DNA from: Bathymodiolus brooksi
Lineage: Eukaryota; Mollusca; Bivalvia; Mytilida; Modiolidae
Assembly (NCBI GenBank): GCA_963680875.1
Contig: OY804577.1
Coordinates: forward strand, 149,004,196-149,068,195
Direction of reading: 5' to 3'
DNA length: 64,000 nt
The notes below the pieces were generated by a model. The model searched no databases and was not told the DNA's origin. It saw only the letters and a program-made list of their open reading frames with translations. This document shows positions 10,597 to 22,800 of the stretch, in pieces. Both the position numbers and the translations under genes were made by a program. How positions within the stretch are numbered: position 1 is the first letter of the stretch; every line of letters starts with the position of its first letter.

Positions 10597-11170
10597 CCCT
10601 ACTATCCAAATTACGTTGTCACAATGCTTTGACAACGTAATTTGGCTATACAAGTCCTTTTAGGGTTGAACAAGTTGTATATAACTATATAGAGATGGTT
10701 GTAGTTGCGTCGTTTAAAGGTCTTTAGGTGGTCGTAATTACATTGTATAAAGGTCCCTAGGTGGTCGTAGTTACGTTGTGTAAAGGTCCCTAGGTGGTTG
10801 TAGTTACGTTGTCTAAAGGACCATATGTGGTTGTAATTACGTCATGTAAAGGTCCTTTGGTGGTTGTAATTACGTCGTATAAAGGTCCTATGATGGTTGG
10901 TAGTTACGTTGTGTAAACGTCCTTAATTAGTTGTATTTACCTCGTATTAAGGTCCTATGATGGTTGGTGGTTACGTTGTGTAAACGTCCTTACATGGTCA
11001 TGGTTGTCGTTTGGTTGTAGAAAGGTCTTTTACTACGTAGTACCACAACGTAGTAGTTACGCTTAGGGGAGTCTACAAATCGGCGTAGTTAAAACGTAAA
11101 ATTCTTACGTTGTAACGACGAAAAAGTTACGTTGTCACTACGTTTTGACAACGTAATTTGGCTAGTAGGG
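10597..11170. mobile_element. Possible TIR element with hairpin ends and an internal minisatellite
   Basis: 25-bp ends at 10597-10621 and 11146-11170 are reverse complements with one mismatch (outer sequence CCCTACTATCCAAATTACGT). Each end also forms its own hairpin: 10606-10621 pairs with 10630-10645 around 8 bases, and 11126-11137 pairs with 11146-11157 around 8 bases. The interior is mostly a degenerate 33-bp tandem repeat and encodes no protein. No target-site duplication is obvious and some repeat-like sequence occurs just outside the left end, so the boundaries are tentative. Confidence 0.55.
10697..11030 (+). repeat. Degenerate tandem repeat, about 33-bp period, about 10 copies
   Basis: Successive units begin GGTTGTAGTTACGTTGTGTA and continue AAAGGTCC. 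Five consecutive central units have exactly 33 bp; later ones drift by one or two bases. Divergence between units is much higher than in the downstream arrays, so this array is older or not homogenised. Confidence 0.75.
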
Positions 11171-11184
11171 TGGAGATACCACTA

Positions 11185-11332
11185 TATATGCAATCAGTGC
11201 CGACCGCTACTAAAATTGTGAGTTCGAATCCCGCTCATGGCGAGGTGCACTCAATATAACATTATATGATAATGTTGGTCAGTGAGTTGCGACAGGTCGG
11301 TAGTTTTCTCTGGATACTCCAATCAACCCCAA
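11185..11332 (+). mobile_element. SINE, 5' portion, split from its 3' end by an 18-bp array
   Basis: A tRNA-type B box lies at 11221-11231, followed by GAATCCCGCTCATGGCGAGG, which is the usual arrangement in tRNA-derived SINE heads. From 11281 the sequence matches the second SINE copy at 45,131 (GTTGCGACAGGTCGGT and following). No convincing A box is present, so the 5' end may be truncated or diverged; the left limit is approximate. The SINE body continues directly into the 18-bp array and resumes after it. Confidence 0.7.
11221..11231 (+). promoter_or_regulatory. Pol III B box in SINE head
   Basis: AGTTCGAATCC matches the RGTTCRANNCC consensus that TFIIIC binds. With no clear A box upstream, promoter activity is doubtful. 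Confidence 0.65.
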
Positions 11333-12867
11333 AACTGACCACCACGACATAACTGACCGCCACGACATAACTGACCACCACGACATAACTGCCCACCACG
11401 ACATAACTGCCCACCACGACATAACTGACCACCACGACATAACTGACCGCCACGACATAACTGACCATCACGACATAACTGACCACCACGACATAACTGC
11501 CCACCACGACATAACTGCCCACCACGACATAACTGACCGCCACGACATAACTGACCGCCACGACATAACTGACCACCACGACATAACTGACCATCACGAC
11601 ATAACTGACCACCACGACATAACTGCCCACCACGACATAACTGCCCACCACGACATAACTGACCACCACGACATAACTGCCCACCACGACATAACTGACC
11701 ATCACGACATAACTGCCCACCACGACATAACTGACCATCACGACATAACTGACCGCCACGACATAACTGACCGCCACGACATAACTGACCATCACGACAT
11801 AACTGCCCACCACGACATATCTGACCACCACGACATAACTGCCCACCACGACATAACTGACCACCACGACATAACTGAGCGCCACGACATAACTGACCCC
11901 CACGACATAACTGCCCACCACGACATAACTGACCACCACGACATAACTGACCGCCACGACATAACTGACCATCACGACATAACTGCCCACCACGACATAA
12001 CTGACCACCACGACATAACTGCCCACCACGACATAACTGCCCACCACGACATAACTGACCGCCACGACATAACTGACCATCACGACATAACTGCCCACCA
12101 CGACATAACTGACCACCACGACATAACTGCCCACCACGACATAACTGACCACCACGACATAACTGAGCGCCACGACATAACTGACCCCCACGACATAACT
12201 GCCCACCACGACATAACTGCCCACCACGACATAACTGCCCACCACGACATAACTGACCGCCACGACATAACTGAGCGCCACGACATAACTGACCGCCACG
12301 ACATAACTGCCCACCACGACATAACTGACCACCACGACATAACTGACCACCACGACATAACTGACCGCCACGACATAACTGACCGCCACGACATAACTGC
12401 CCACCACGACATAACTGACCACCACGACATAACTGACCACCACGACATAACTGACCGCCACGACATAACTGCCCACCACGACATAACTGCCCACCACGAC
12501 ATAACTGCCCACCACGACATAACTGCCCACCACGACATAACTGACCGCCACGACATAACTGACCACCACGACATAACTGACCACCACGACATAACTGACC
12601 GCCACGACATAACTGACCGCCACGACATAACTGCCCACCACGACATAACTGACCACCACGACATAACTGACCACCACGACATAACTGACCGCCACGACAT
12701 AACTGCCCACCACGACATAACTGCCCACCACGACATAACTGCCCACCACGACATAACTGCCCACCACGACATAACTGACCGCCACGACATAACTGCCCAC
12801 CACGACATAACTGCCCACCACGACATAACTGCCCACCACGACATAACTGACCGCCACGACATAACTG
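11333..12867 (+). repeat. 18-bp minisatellite, about 85 copies, expanded from a SINE segment
   Basis: The unit is AACTGACCGCCACGACAT with a few recurrent variants at positions 5-9 (GACCACC, GCCCACC, GACCATC, GAGCGCC, GACCCCC). The left flank is SINE body and the right flank (GAAATATTGTTG) is the continuation of the same SINE. In the unexpanded SINE at 45.19 kb the segment occurs once. Variants occur in repeated order: for example a 13-unit series (234 bp) occurs twice between about 12,310 and 12,780, showing amplification of multi-unit blocks. The minus strand is open across the array because 18 is divisible by three; it gives a monotonous SYVV(V/A)(G/V) polypeptide with no independent sign of being a gene. 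Confidence 0.95.
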
Positions 12868-12905
12868 AAATATTGTTGAACACCATAACCATAACCATCT
12901 AACCC
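12868..12905 (+). mobile_element. SINE, 3' portion
   Basis: GAAATATTGTTGAACACCAT and the A/C-rich tail after it match 45,212 onward, except that 12 bases between two GTTG copies in the 45-kb element are absent here. The AACACC-type tail is a common ending for molluscan SINEs (family knowledge). Confidence 0.75.
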
Positions 12906-13550
12906 TTAGACCAACGTCATATCCTGTTGCCCCCTTTGTATGTGTTCAGTGAGGGAAAGTGAGAGGTGATTGTTCGTTTTGTTGATATTGGTGGAATTGT
13001 TGACCATCACTGTTTAAACTTTCTTTTCATGATTAAACCAAATCAAACATTCAACATGATTGCTTTTAAGATACCAATTTGATACAAAGAATGACGGGAT
13101 AAACAAAACAACAAGTTTTAAAAACTCGAAATCACACAAAGAGTCTGCCAAATGCAACGAACAAAACAGCGATACCAGGTGTCACAAAACAGTCAGCATC
13201 ATACACATTTACGACTTTGAAATTATCACAATAAATCTAAAATGGATTTATTTTCAAAAGCCTGTTGTGATTGACTATTACTAAGTTAATTTACAATGAA
13301 CTTGAAGCTCTCATAGGACATAGCTTAACCTGTAAGTATATTCTTATACATCAATAATTTCTTAAGATTTATGCTTAATTTAAAGTATTTCTGATATTAT
13401 ATGTCGTATATTAAAACATAAATATACTTATTATATGATTCCATCCACCATCTAATTAGTGAAAAGTTGTTACTTCAGGGCCATCAAACCGAATAAATAA
13501 AACACCGTTAATTTGAAATCAGCCTAGCGATTCTCTTGTTGCCTTTCTTT
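12906..13550. other. Unique A/T-rich spacer
   Basis: The open frame at 13,060-13,284 (+) has no recognisable domain. No structured repeat was found. Confidence 0.55.
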
Positions 13551-13700
13551 AATTACAGTACTATACGTGACATATAATTACAGTACTATACGTGACATAT
13601 AATTACAGTACTATACGTGACATATAATTACAGTACTATACGTGACATATAATTACAGTACTATACGTGACATATAATTACAGTACTATACGTGACATAA
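13551..13700 (+). repeat. 25-bp tandem repeat, six copies, nearly identical
   Basis: Units start at 13551, 13576, 13601, 13626, 13651 and 13676. Each begins AATTACAGTACTATACGTGA. The first five are identical and the sixth differs only in its last base. The lack of divergence implies recent expansion. Confidence 0.95.
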
Positions 13701-13812
13701 AAGAAAAAGAAAACGAACGATTCTTCAATGAAATAAGAGAGGAACTGTGTCTGTAAATAGGATTGTTATGGCACTTGATATATTATGTGTATTAAACAAG
13801 CCAATAATCACG

Positions 13813-16800
13813 TGATCACTAGGTGTTTGAGATGAGGAGCTCGAGATATGCGGTGATTTTAGAGTGAGTGACTGTTGTTGCTTAACTGATCACTAGGTAT
13901 TGGAGAGGAGGAACTCGAGGTATGCCGTGATTTTAGAGTGAGTGACTGGTTGTTGTTTAACTGATCACTAGGTGTTTGAGAGGAGGAGCTCGAGGTATGC
14001 CGTGATTTTAGAGTGAGTGACTGGTTGTTGTTTAACTGATCACTAGGTATTTGAGAGGAGGAGCTCGAGGTATGCGGTGATTTTAGAGTGAGTGACTGGT
14101 TGTTGTTTAACTGATCACTAGGTGTTTGAGAGGAGGAGCTCGAGGTATGCAGTGCTTTTAGAGTGAGTGACTGGTTGTTGTTTAACTGATCACTAGGTAT
14201 TTGAGAGGAGGAGCTCAAGGTATGCGGTGATTTTAGAGTGAGTGACTGGTTGTTGTTTAACTGATCACTAGGTATTGGAGAGGAGGAACTCGAGGTATGC
14301 CGTGATTTTAGAGTGAGTGACTGGTTGTTGTTTAACTGATCACTAGGTGTTTGAGAGGAGGAGCTCGAGGTATGCCGTGAATTTAGAGTGAGTGACTGGT
14401 TGTTGTTTAACTGATCACTAGGTATTTGAGAGGAGGAGCTCGAGGTATGCGGTGATTTTAGAGTGAGTGACCGGTTGTTGTTTAACTGATCACTAGGTGT
14501 TTGAGAGGAGGAGCTCGAGGTATGCGGTGATTTTAGAGTGAGTTACTGGTTGTTGTTTAACTGATCACTAGGTATTTGAGAGGAGGAGCTCGAGGTATGC
14601 GGTGATTTTAGAGTGAGTGACTGATTCTTGTTTAACTGATCACTAGGTATTTGAGAGGAGGAGCTCGAGGTATGCGGTGATTTTAGAGTGAGTGACTGGT
14701 TGTTGTTTAACGGATCACTAGGTATTTGAGAGGAGGAGCTCGAGGTATGCGGTGATCCTAGAGTGAGTGACTGGTTGTTGTTTAACTGATCACTAGGTAT
14801 TTGAGAGGAGGAGCTCGATGTATGCCGTGATTTTATAGTGAGTGACTGGTTGTTGTTTAACTGATCACTAGGTGTTTGAGAGGAGGAGCTCGAGGTATGC
14901 CGTGATTTTAGAGTGAGTGACTGGTTGTTGTTTAACTGATCACTAGGTATTTGAGAGGAGGAGCTCGAGGTATGCGGTGATTTTAGAGTGAGTGACTGAT
15001 TGTTGTTTAACTGATCACTAGGTATTTGAGAGGAGGAGCTCGGGTATGCGGTGATCTTAGAGTGAGTGACTGATTGTTGTTTAACTGATCACTACGTGTT
15101 TGAGAGGAGGAGCTCGAGGTATGCGGTTATTTTAGAGTGATTGACTGGTTGTTATTTAACTGATCACTAGGTATTTGAGAGGAGGAGCTCGAGGTATGCG
15201 GTGATTTTAGAGTGAGTGACTGGTTGTTGTTTAACTGATCACTAGGTATTTGAGAGGAGGAGCTCGAGGTATGCGGTGATTTTAGAGTGAGTGACTGGTT
15301 GTTGTTTAACTGATCACTAGGTGTTTGAGAGGAGGAGCTCGAGGTATGCCGTGATTTTAGAGTGAGTGACTGGTTGTTGTTTAACTGATCACTAGGTGTT
15401 TGAGAGGAGGTGCTCGAGGTATGCAGTGCTTTTAGAGTGAGTGACTGGTTGTTGTTTAACTGATCACTAGGTATTTGAGAGGAGGAGCTCAAGGTATGCG
15501 GTGATTTTAGAGTGAGTGACTGGTTGTTGTTTAACTGATCACTAGGTATTGGAGAGGAGGAACTCGAGGTATGCCGTGATTTTAGAGTGAGTGACTGGTT
15601 GTTGTTTAACTGATCACTAGGTGTTTGAGAGGAGGAGCTCGAGGTATGCCGTGAATTTAGAGTGAGTGACTGGTTGTTGTTTAACTGATCACTAGGTATT
15701 TGAGAGGAGGAGCTCGAGGTATGCGGTGATTTTAGAGTGAGTGACCGGTTGTTGCTTAACTGATCACTAGGTGTTTGAGAGTAGGAGCTCGAGGTATGCG
15801 GTGATTTTAGAGTGAGTGACTGGTTGTTGTTTAACTGATCACTAGGTGTTTGAGAGGAGGAGCTCGAGGTATGCGGTGATTTTAGGGTGAGTTACTGGTT
15901 GATGTTTAACTGATCACTAGGTATTTGAGAGGAGGAGCTCGAGGTATGCGGTGATTTTAGAGTGAGTGACTGGTTGTTGTTTAAATGATCACTAGGTATT
16001 TTAGAGGAGGAGCTCGAGGTATGCGGTGATTTTAGAGTGAGTGACTGGTTGTTGTTTAACGGATCACTAGGTATTTGAGAGGAGGAGCTCGAGGTATGCG
16101 GTGATCCTAGAGTGAGTGACTGGTTGTTGCTTAACTGATCACTAGGTATTTGAGAGGAGGAGCTCGATGTATGCCGTGATTTTATAGCGAGTGACTGGTT
16201 GTTGTTTAACTGATCACTAGGTGTTTGAGAGGAGGAGCTCGAGGTATGACGTGATTTTAGAGTGAGTGACTGGTTGTTGTTTAACTGATCACTAGGTATT
16301 TGAGAGGAGGAGCTCGAGGTATGCGGTGATTTTAGAGTGAGTGACTGATTGTTGTTTAACTGATCACTAGGTATTTGAGAGGAGGAGCTCGAGGTAGGCG
16401 GTGATTTTAGAGTGAGTGACTGATTGTTGTTTAACTGATCACTAGGTGTTTGAGAGGAGGAGCTCGAGGTATGCGGTGATTTTAGAGTGATTGACTGGTT
16501 GTTATTTAACTGATCACTAGGTATTTGAGAGGAGGAGCTCGAGGTATGCGGTGATTTTAGAGTGAGTGACTGGTTGTTGTTTAACTGATCACTAGGTATT
16601 TGAGAGGAGGAGCTCGAGGTATGCGGTGATTTTAGAGTGAGTGACTGGTTGTTGTTTAACTGATCACTAGGTATTTGAGAGGAGGAGCTCGAGGTATGCA
16701 GTGATTTTAGAATGAGTGACTGGTTGTTGTTTAACTGATCACTAGGTGTTTGAGAGGAGGAGCTCGAGGTATGCGGTAATTATAGAGTGAGTGACTGGTT

Positions 16801-19800
16801 GTTGTTTAACTGATCACTAGGTATTTGAGAGGAGGAGCTCGAGGTATGCGGTGATTTTAGAGTGAGTGACTGGTTGTTGTTTAACTGGTGACTAGGTATT
16901 TGAGAGGAGGAGCTCGAGGTATGCGGTGATTTTAGAGTGAGTGAATGGTTGTTGTTTAACTGATCACTAGGTGTTTGAGAGGAGGAGCTCGAGGTATGCG
17001 GTGATTTTAGAGTGAGTGACTGGTTGTTGTTTAACTGATCACTAGGTATTTGAGAGGAGGAGCTCGAGGTATGCAGTGATTTTAGAATGAGTGACTGGTT
17101 GTTGTTTAACTGATCACTAGGTGTTTGAGAGGAGGAGCTCGAGGTATGCGGTAATTATAGAGTGAGTGACTGGTTGTTGTTTAACTGATCACTAGGTATT
17201 TGAGAGGAGGAGTTCGAGGTATGCGGTGATTTTAGAGTGAGTGACTGGTTGTTGTTTAACTGATGACTAGGTATTTGAGAGGAGGAGCTCGAGGTATGCC
17301 GTGATTTTAGAGTGAGTGAATGGATGTTGTTTAACTGATCACTAGGTGTTTGAGAGGAGGAGCTCGAGGTATGCGGTGATTTTAGAGTGAGTGAGTGGTT
17401 GTTGTTTAACTGATCACTAGGTATTTGAGAGGAGGAACTCGAGGTATGCCGTGATTTTAGAGTGAGTGACTGGTTGTTGTTTAACTGATCACTAGGTGTT
17501 TCAGAGGAGGAGCTCGAGGTATGACGTGCATTTAGAGTGAGTGACTGGTTGTTGATTAACTGATCACTAGGTGTTTGAGAGGAGGAGCTCGAGGTATGCC
17601 GTGAATTTAGAGTGAGTGACTGGTTGTTGTTTAACTGATCACTAGGTGTTTGAGAGGAGGAGCTCGAGGTATGCCGTGAATTTAAAGTGAGTGACCGGTT
17701 GTTGTTTAACTGATCACTTGGTGTTTGAGAGGAGGAACTCGAGGTATGCCGTGATTTTAGAGTGAGTGACTGGTTGTTGTTTAACTGATCACTAGGTATT
17801 GGATAGGAGGAGCTCGAGGTATGCAGTGATTTTAGAGTGAGTGACTGGTTGTTGCTTAACTGATCACTAGATGTTTGAGAGGAGGAGCTCGAGGTATGCA
17901 GTGAATTTAGAGTGAGTGACTGGTTGTTGTTTAACTGATCACTAGGTATTGGAGAGGAGGAGCTCGAGGTATGCAGTGAATTTAGAGTGAGTGACTGGTT
18001 GTTGTTTAACTGATCACTAGATGTTTCAGACGAGGAGCTCGAGGTATGCCGTAAATTTAGAGTGAGTGACTGGTTGTTGTTTAACTGATCACTAGGTGTT
18101 TGAGAGGAGGAGCTCGAGGTATGCCGTGATTTTAGAGTGAGTGACTGGTTGTTGATTAACTGATCACTACGTGTTTGACAGGAAGATCTCGAGGTATGCC
18201 GTAAATTTAGAGTGAGTGACTGGTTGTTGTTTAACTGATCACTAGGTGTTTGAGAGGAGGAACTCGAGGTATGCCGTGATTTTAGAGTGAGTGACTGGTT
18301 GGTGTTCAACTGATCACTACGTGTTTGAGATGAGGAACTCGAGGTATGCCGTAAATTTAGAGTGAGTGACTGATCGTTGTTTAACTGATCACTAGGTGTT
18401 TGAGTGTAGGAGCTCGAGATATGCAGTGATTTTAGAGTGAGTGACTGGTTGTTGATTAACTGATCACTACGTGTTTGAGATGAGGAGCTCGAGGTATGCC
18501 GTAAATTTAGAGTGAGTGACTGGTTGTTGTTTAACTGATCACTAGGTATTTGAGAGGAGGAGCTCGAGGTATGCGGTGATTTTAGAGTGAGTGACTGGTT
18601 GTTGTTTAACTGATCACTAGGTATTTGAGAGGAGGAGCTCGAGGTATGCGGTGATTTTAGAATGAGTGACTGGTTGTTGTTTAACTGATCACTAGGTGTT
18701 TGAGAGGAGGAGCTCGAGGTATGCGGTAATTATAGAGTGAGTGACTGGTTGTTGTTTAACTGATCACTAGGTATTTGAGAGGAGGAGCTCGAGGTATGCG
18801 GTGATTTTAGAGTGAGTGAATGGTTGTTGTTTAACTGATCACTAGGTGTTTGAGAGGAGGAGCTCGAGGTATGCGGTGATTTTAGAGTGAGTGACTGGTT
18901 GTTGTTTAACTGATCACTAGGTATTTGAGAGGAGGAGCTCGAGGTATGCAGTGATTTTAGAATGAGTGACTGGTTGTTGTTTAACTGATCACTAGGTGTT
19001 TGAGAGGAGGAGCTCGAGGTATGCGGTAATTATAGAGTGAGTGACTGGTTGTTGTTTAACTGATCACTAGGTATTTGAGAGGAGGAGCTCGAGGTATGCG
19101 GTGATTTTAGAGTGAGTGACTGGTTGTTGTTTAACTGATGACTAGGTATTTGAGAGGAGGAGCTCGAGGTATGCCGTGATTTTAGAGTGAGTGAATGGAT
19201 GTTGTTTAACTGATCACTAGGTGTTTGAGAGGAGGAGCTCGAGGTATGCGGTGATTTTAGAGTGAGTGAGTGGTTGTTGTTTAACTGATCACTAGGTATT
19301 TGAGAGGAGGAACTCGAGGTATGCCGTGATTTTAGAGTGAGTGACTGGTTGTTGTTTAACTGATCACTAGGTGTTTCAGAGGAGGAGCTCGAGGTATGAC
19401 GTGCATTTAGAGTGAGTGACTGGTTGTTGATTAACTGATCACTAGGTGTTTGAGAGGAGGAGCTCGAGGTATGCCGTGAATTTAGAGTGAGTGACTGGTT
19501 GTTGCTTAACTGATCACTAGGTATTTGAGAGGAGGAGCTCGATGTATGCCGTGATTTTATAGTGAGTGACTGGTTGTTGTTTAACTGATCACTAGGTGTT
19601 TGAGAGGAGGAGCTCGAGGTATGACGTGATTTTAGAGTGAGTGACTGGTTGTTGTTTAACTGATCACTAGGTATTTGAGAGGAGGAGCTCGAGGTATGCG
19701 GTGATTTTAGAGTGAGTGACTGGTTGTTGTTTAACTGATCACTAGGTATTTGAGAGGAGGAGCTCGAGGTATGCGGTGATTTTAGAGTGAGTGACTGGTT

Positions 19801-22800
19801 GTTGTTTAACTGATCACTAGGTATTTGAGAGGAGGAGCTCGAGGTATGCAGTGATTTTAGAATGAGTGACTGGTTGTTGTTTAACTGATCACTAGGTGTT
19901 TGAGAGGAGGAGCTCGAGGTATGCGGTAATTATAGAGTGAGTGACTGGTTGTTGTTTAACTGATCACTAGGTATTTGAGAGGAGGAGCTCGAGGTATGCG
20001 GTGATTTTAGAGTGAGTGACTGGTTGTTGTTTAACTGGTGACTAGGTATTTGAGAGGAGGAGCTCGAGGTATGCGGTGATTTTAGAGTGAGTGAATGGTT
20101 GTTGTTTAACTGATCACTAGGTGTTTGAGAGGAGGAGCTCGAGGTATGCGGTGATTTTAGAGTGAGTGACTGGTTGTTGTTTAACTGATCACTAGGTATT
20201 TGAGAGGAGGAGCTCGAGGTATGCAGTGATTTTAGAATGAGTGACTGGTTGTTGTTTAACTGATCACTACGTGTTTGAGAGGAGGAGCTCGAGGTATGCG
20301 GTAATTATAGAGTGAGTGACTGGTTGTTGTTTAACTGATCACTAGGTATTTGAGAGGAGGAGCTCGAGGTATGCCGTGATTTTAGAGTGAGTGAATGGAT
20401 GTTGTTTAACTGATCACTAGGTGTTTGAGAGGAGGAGCTCGAGGTATGCGGTGATTTTAGAGTGAGTGAGTGGTTGTTGTTTAACTGATCACTAGGTATT
20501 TGAGAGGAGGAACTCGAGGTATGCCGTGATTTTAGAGTGAGTGACTGGTTGTTGTTTAACTGATCACTAGGTGTTTCAGAGGAGGAGCTCGAGGTATGAC
20601 GTGCATTTAGAGTGAGTGACTGGTTGTTGATTAACTGATCACTAGGTGTTTGAGAGGAGGAGCTCGAGGTATGCCGTGAATTTAGAGTGAGTGACTGGTT
20701 GTTGTTTAACTGATCACTAGGTGTTTGAGAGGAGGAGCTCGAGGTATGCCGTGAATTTAAAGTGAGTGACCGGTTGTTGTTTAACTGATCACTTGGTGTT
20801 TGAGAGGAGGAACTCGAGGTATGCCGTGATTTTAGAGTGAGTGACTGGTTGTTGTTTAACTGATCACTAGATGTTTGAGAGGAGGAGCTCGAGGTATGCA
20901 GTGAATTTAGAGTGAGTGACTGGTTGTTGTTTAACTGATCACTAGGTATTGGAGAGGAGGAGCTCGAGGTATGCAGTGAATTTAGAGTGAGTGACTGGTT
21001 GTTGTTTAACTGATCACTAGATGTTTCAGACGAGGAGCTCGAGGTATGCCGTAAATTTAGAGTGAGTGACTGGTTGTTGTTTAACTGATCACTAGGTGTT
21101 TGAGAGGAGGAGCTCGAGGTATGCCGTGATTTTAGAGTGAGTGACTGGTTGTTGTTTAACTGGTGACTAGGTATTTGAGAGGAGGAGCTCGAGGTATGCG
21201 GTGATTTTAGAGTGAGTGAATGGTTGTTGTTTAACTGATCACTAGGTGTTTGAGAGGAGGAGCTCGAGGTATGCGGTGATTTTAGAGTGAGTGACTGGTT
21301 GTTGTTTAACTGATCACTAGGTATTTGAGAGGAGGAGCTCGAGGTATGCAGTGATTTTAGAATGAGTGACTGGTTGTTGTTTAACTGATCACTAGGTGTT
21401 TGAGAGGAGGAGCTCGAGGTATGCGGTAATTATAGAGTGAGTGACTGGTTGTTGTTTAACTGATCACTAGGTATTTGAGAGGAGGAGCTCGAGGTATGCG
21501 GTGATTTTAGAGTGAGTGACTGGTTGTTGTTTAACTGATGACTAGGTATTTGAGAGGAGGAGCTCGAGGTATGCCGTGATTTTAGAGTGAGTGAATGGAT
21601 GTTGTTTAACTGATCACTAGGTGTTTGAGAGGAGGAGCTCGAGGTATGCGGTGATTTTAGAGTGAGTGAGTGGTTGTTGTTTAACTGATCACTAGGTATT
21701 TGAGAGGAGGAACTCGAGGTATGCCGTGATTTTAGAGTGAGTGACTGGTTGTTGTTTAACTGATCACTAGGTGTTTCAGAGGAGGAGCTCGAGGTATGAC
21801 GTGCATTTAGAGTGAGTGACTGGTTGTTGATTAACTGATCACTAGGTGTTTGAGAGGAGGAGCTCGAGGTATGCCGTGAATTTAGAGTGAGTGACTGGTT
21901 GTTGTTTAACTGATCACTAGGTGTTTGAGAGGAGGAGCTCGAGGTATGCCGTGAATTTAAAGTGAGTGACCGGTTGTTGTTTAACTGATCACTTGGTGTT
22001 TGAGAGGAGGAACTCGAGGTATGCCGTGATTTTAGAGTGAGTGACTGGTTGTTGTTTAACTGATCACTAGGTATTGGATAGGAGGAGCTCGAGGTATGCA
22101 GTGATTTTAGAGTGAGTGACTGGTTGTTGCTTAACTGATCACTAGATGTTTGAGAGGAGGAGCTCGAGGTATGCAGTGAATTTAGAGTGAGTGACTGGTT
22201 GTTGTTTAACTGATCACTAGGTATTGGAGAGGAGGAGCTCGAGGTATGCAGTGAATTTAGAGTGAGTGACTGGTTGTTGTTTAACTGATCACTAGATGTT
22301 TCAGACGAGGAGCTCGAGGTATGCCGTAAATTTAGAGTGAGTGACTGGTTGTTGTTTAACTGATCACTAGGTGTTTGAGAGGAGGAGCTCGAGGTATGCC
22401 GTGATTTTAGAGTGAGTGACTGGTTGTTGATTAACTGATCACTACGTGTTTGAGAGGAAGATCTCGAGGTATGCCGTAAATTTAGAGTGAGTGACTGGTT
22501 GTTGTTTAACTGATCACTAGGTGTTTGAGAGGAGGAACTCGAGGTATGCCGTGATTTTAGAGTGAGTGACTGGTTGGTGTTCAACTGATCACTACGTGTT
22601 TGAGATGAGGAACTCGAGGTATGCCGTAAATTTAGAGTGAGTGACTGATCGTTGTTTAACTGATCACTAGGTGTTTGAGTGTAGGAGCTCGAGATATGCA
22701 GTGATTTTAGAGTGAGTGACTGGTTGTTGATTAACTGATCACTACGTGTTTGAGATGAGGAGCTCGAGGTATGCCGTAAATTTAGAGTGAGTGACTGGTT

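Noticed and set aside
11185..11260. Functional tRNA gene
   Set aside because: There is a B box, but no A box, cloverleaf or anticodon stem can be fitted, and the sequence continues into a SINE body shared with 45.13 kb.
11262..12898. SYVV-repeat proteins of 531 and 272 residues on the minus strand of the 18-bp array
   Set aside because: Direct translations of the minisatellite in two frames. Only SINE sequence lies at their ends.
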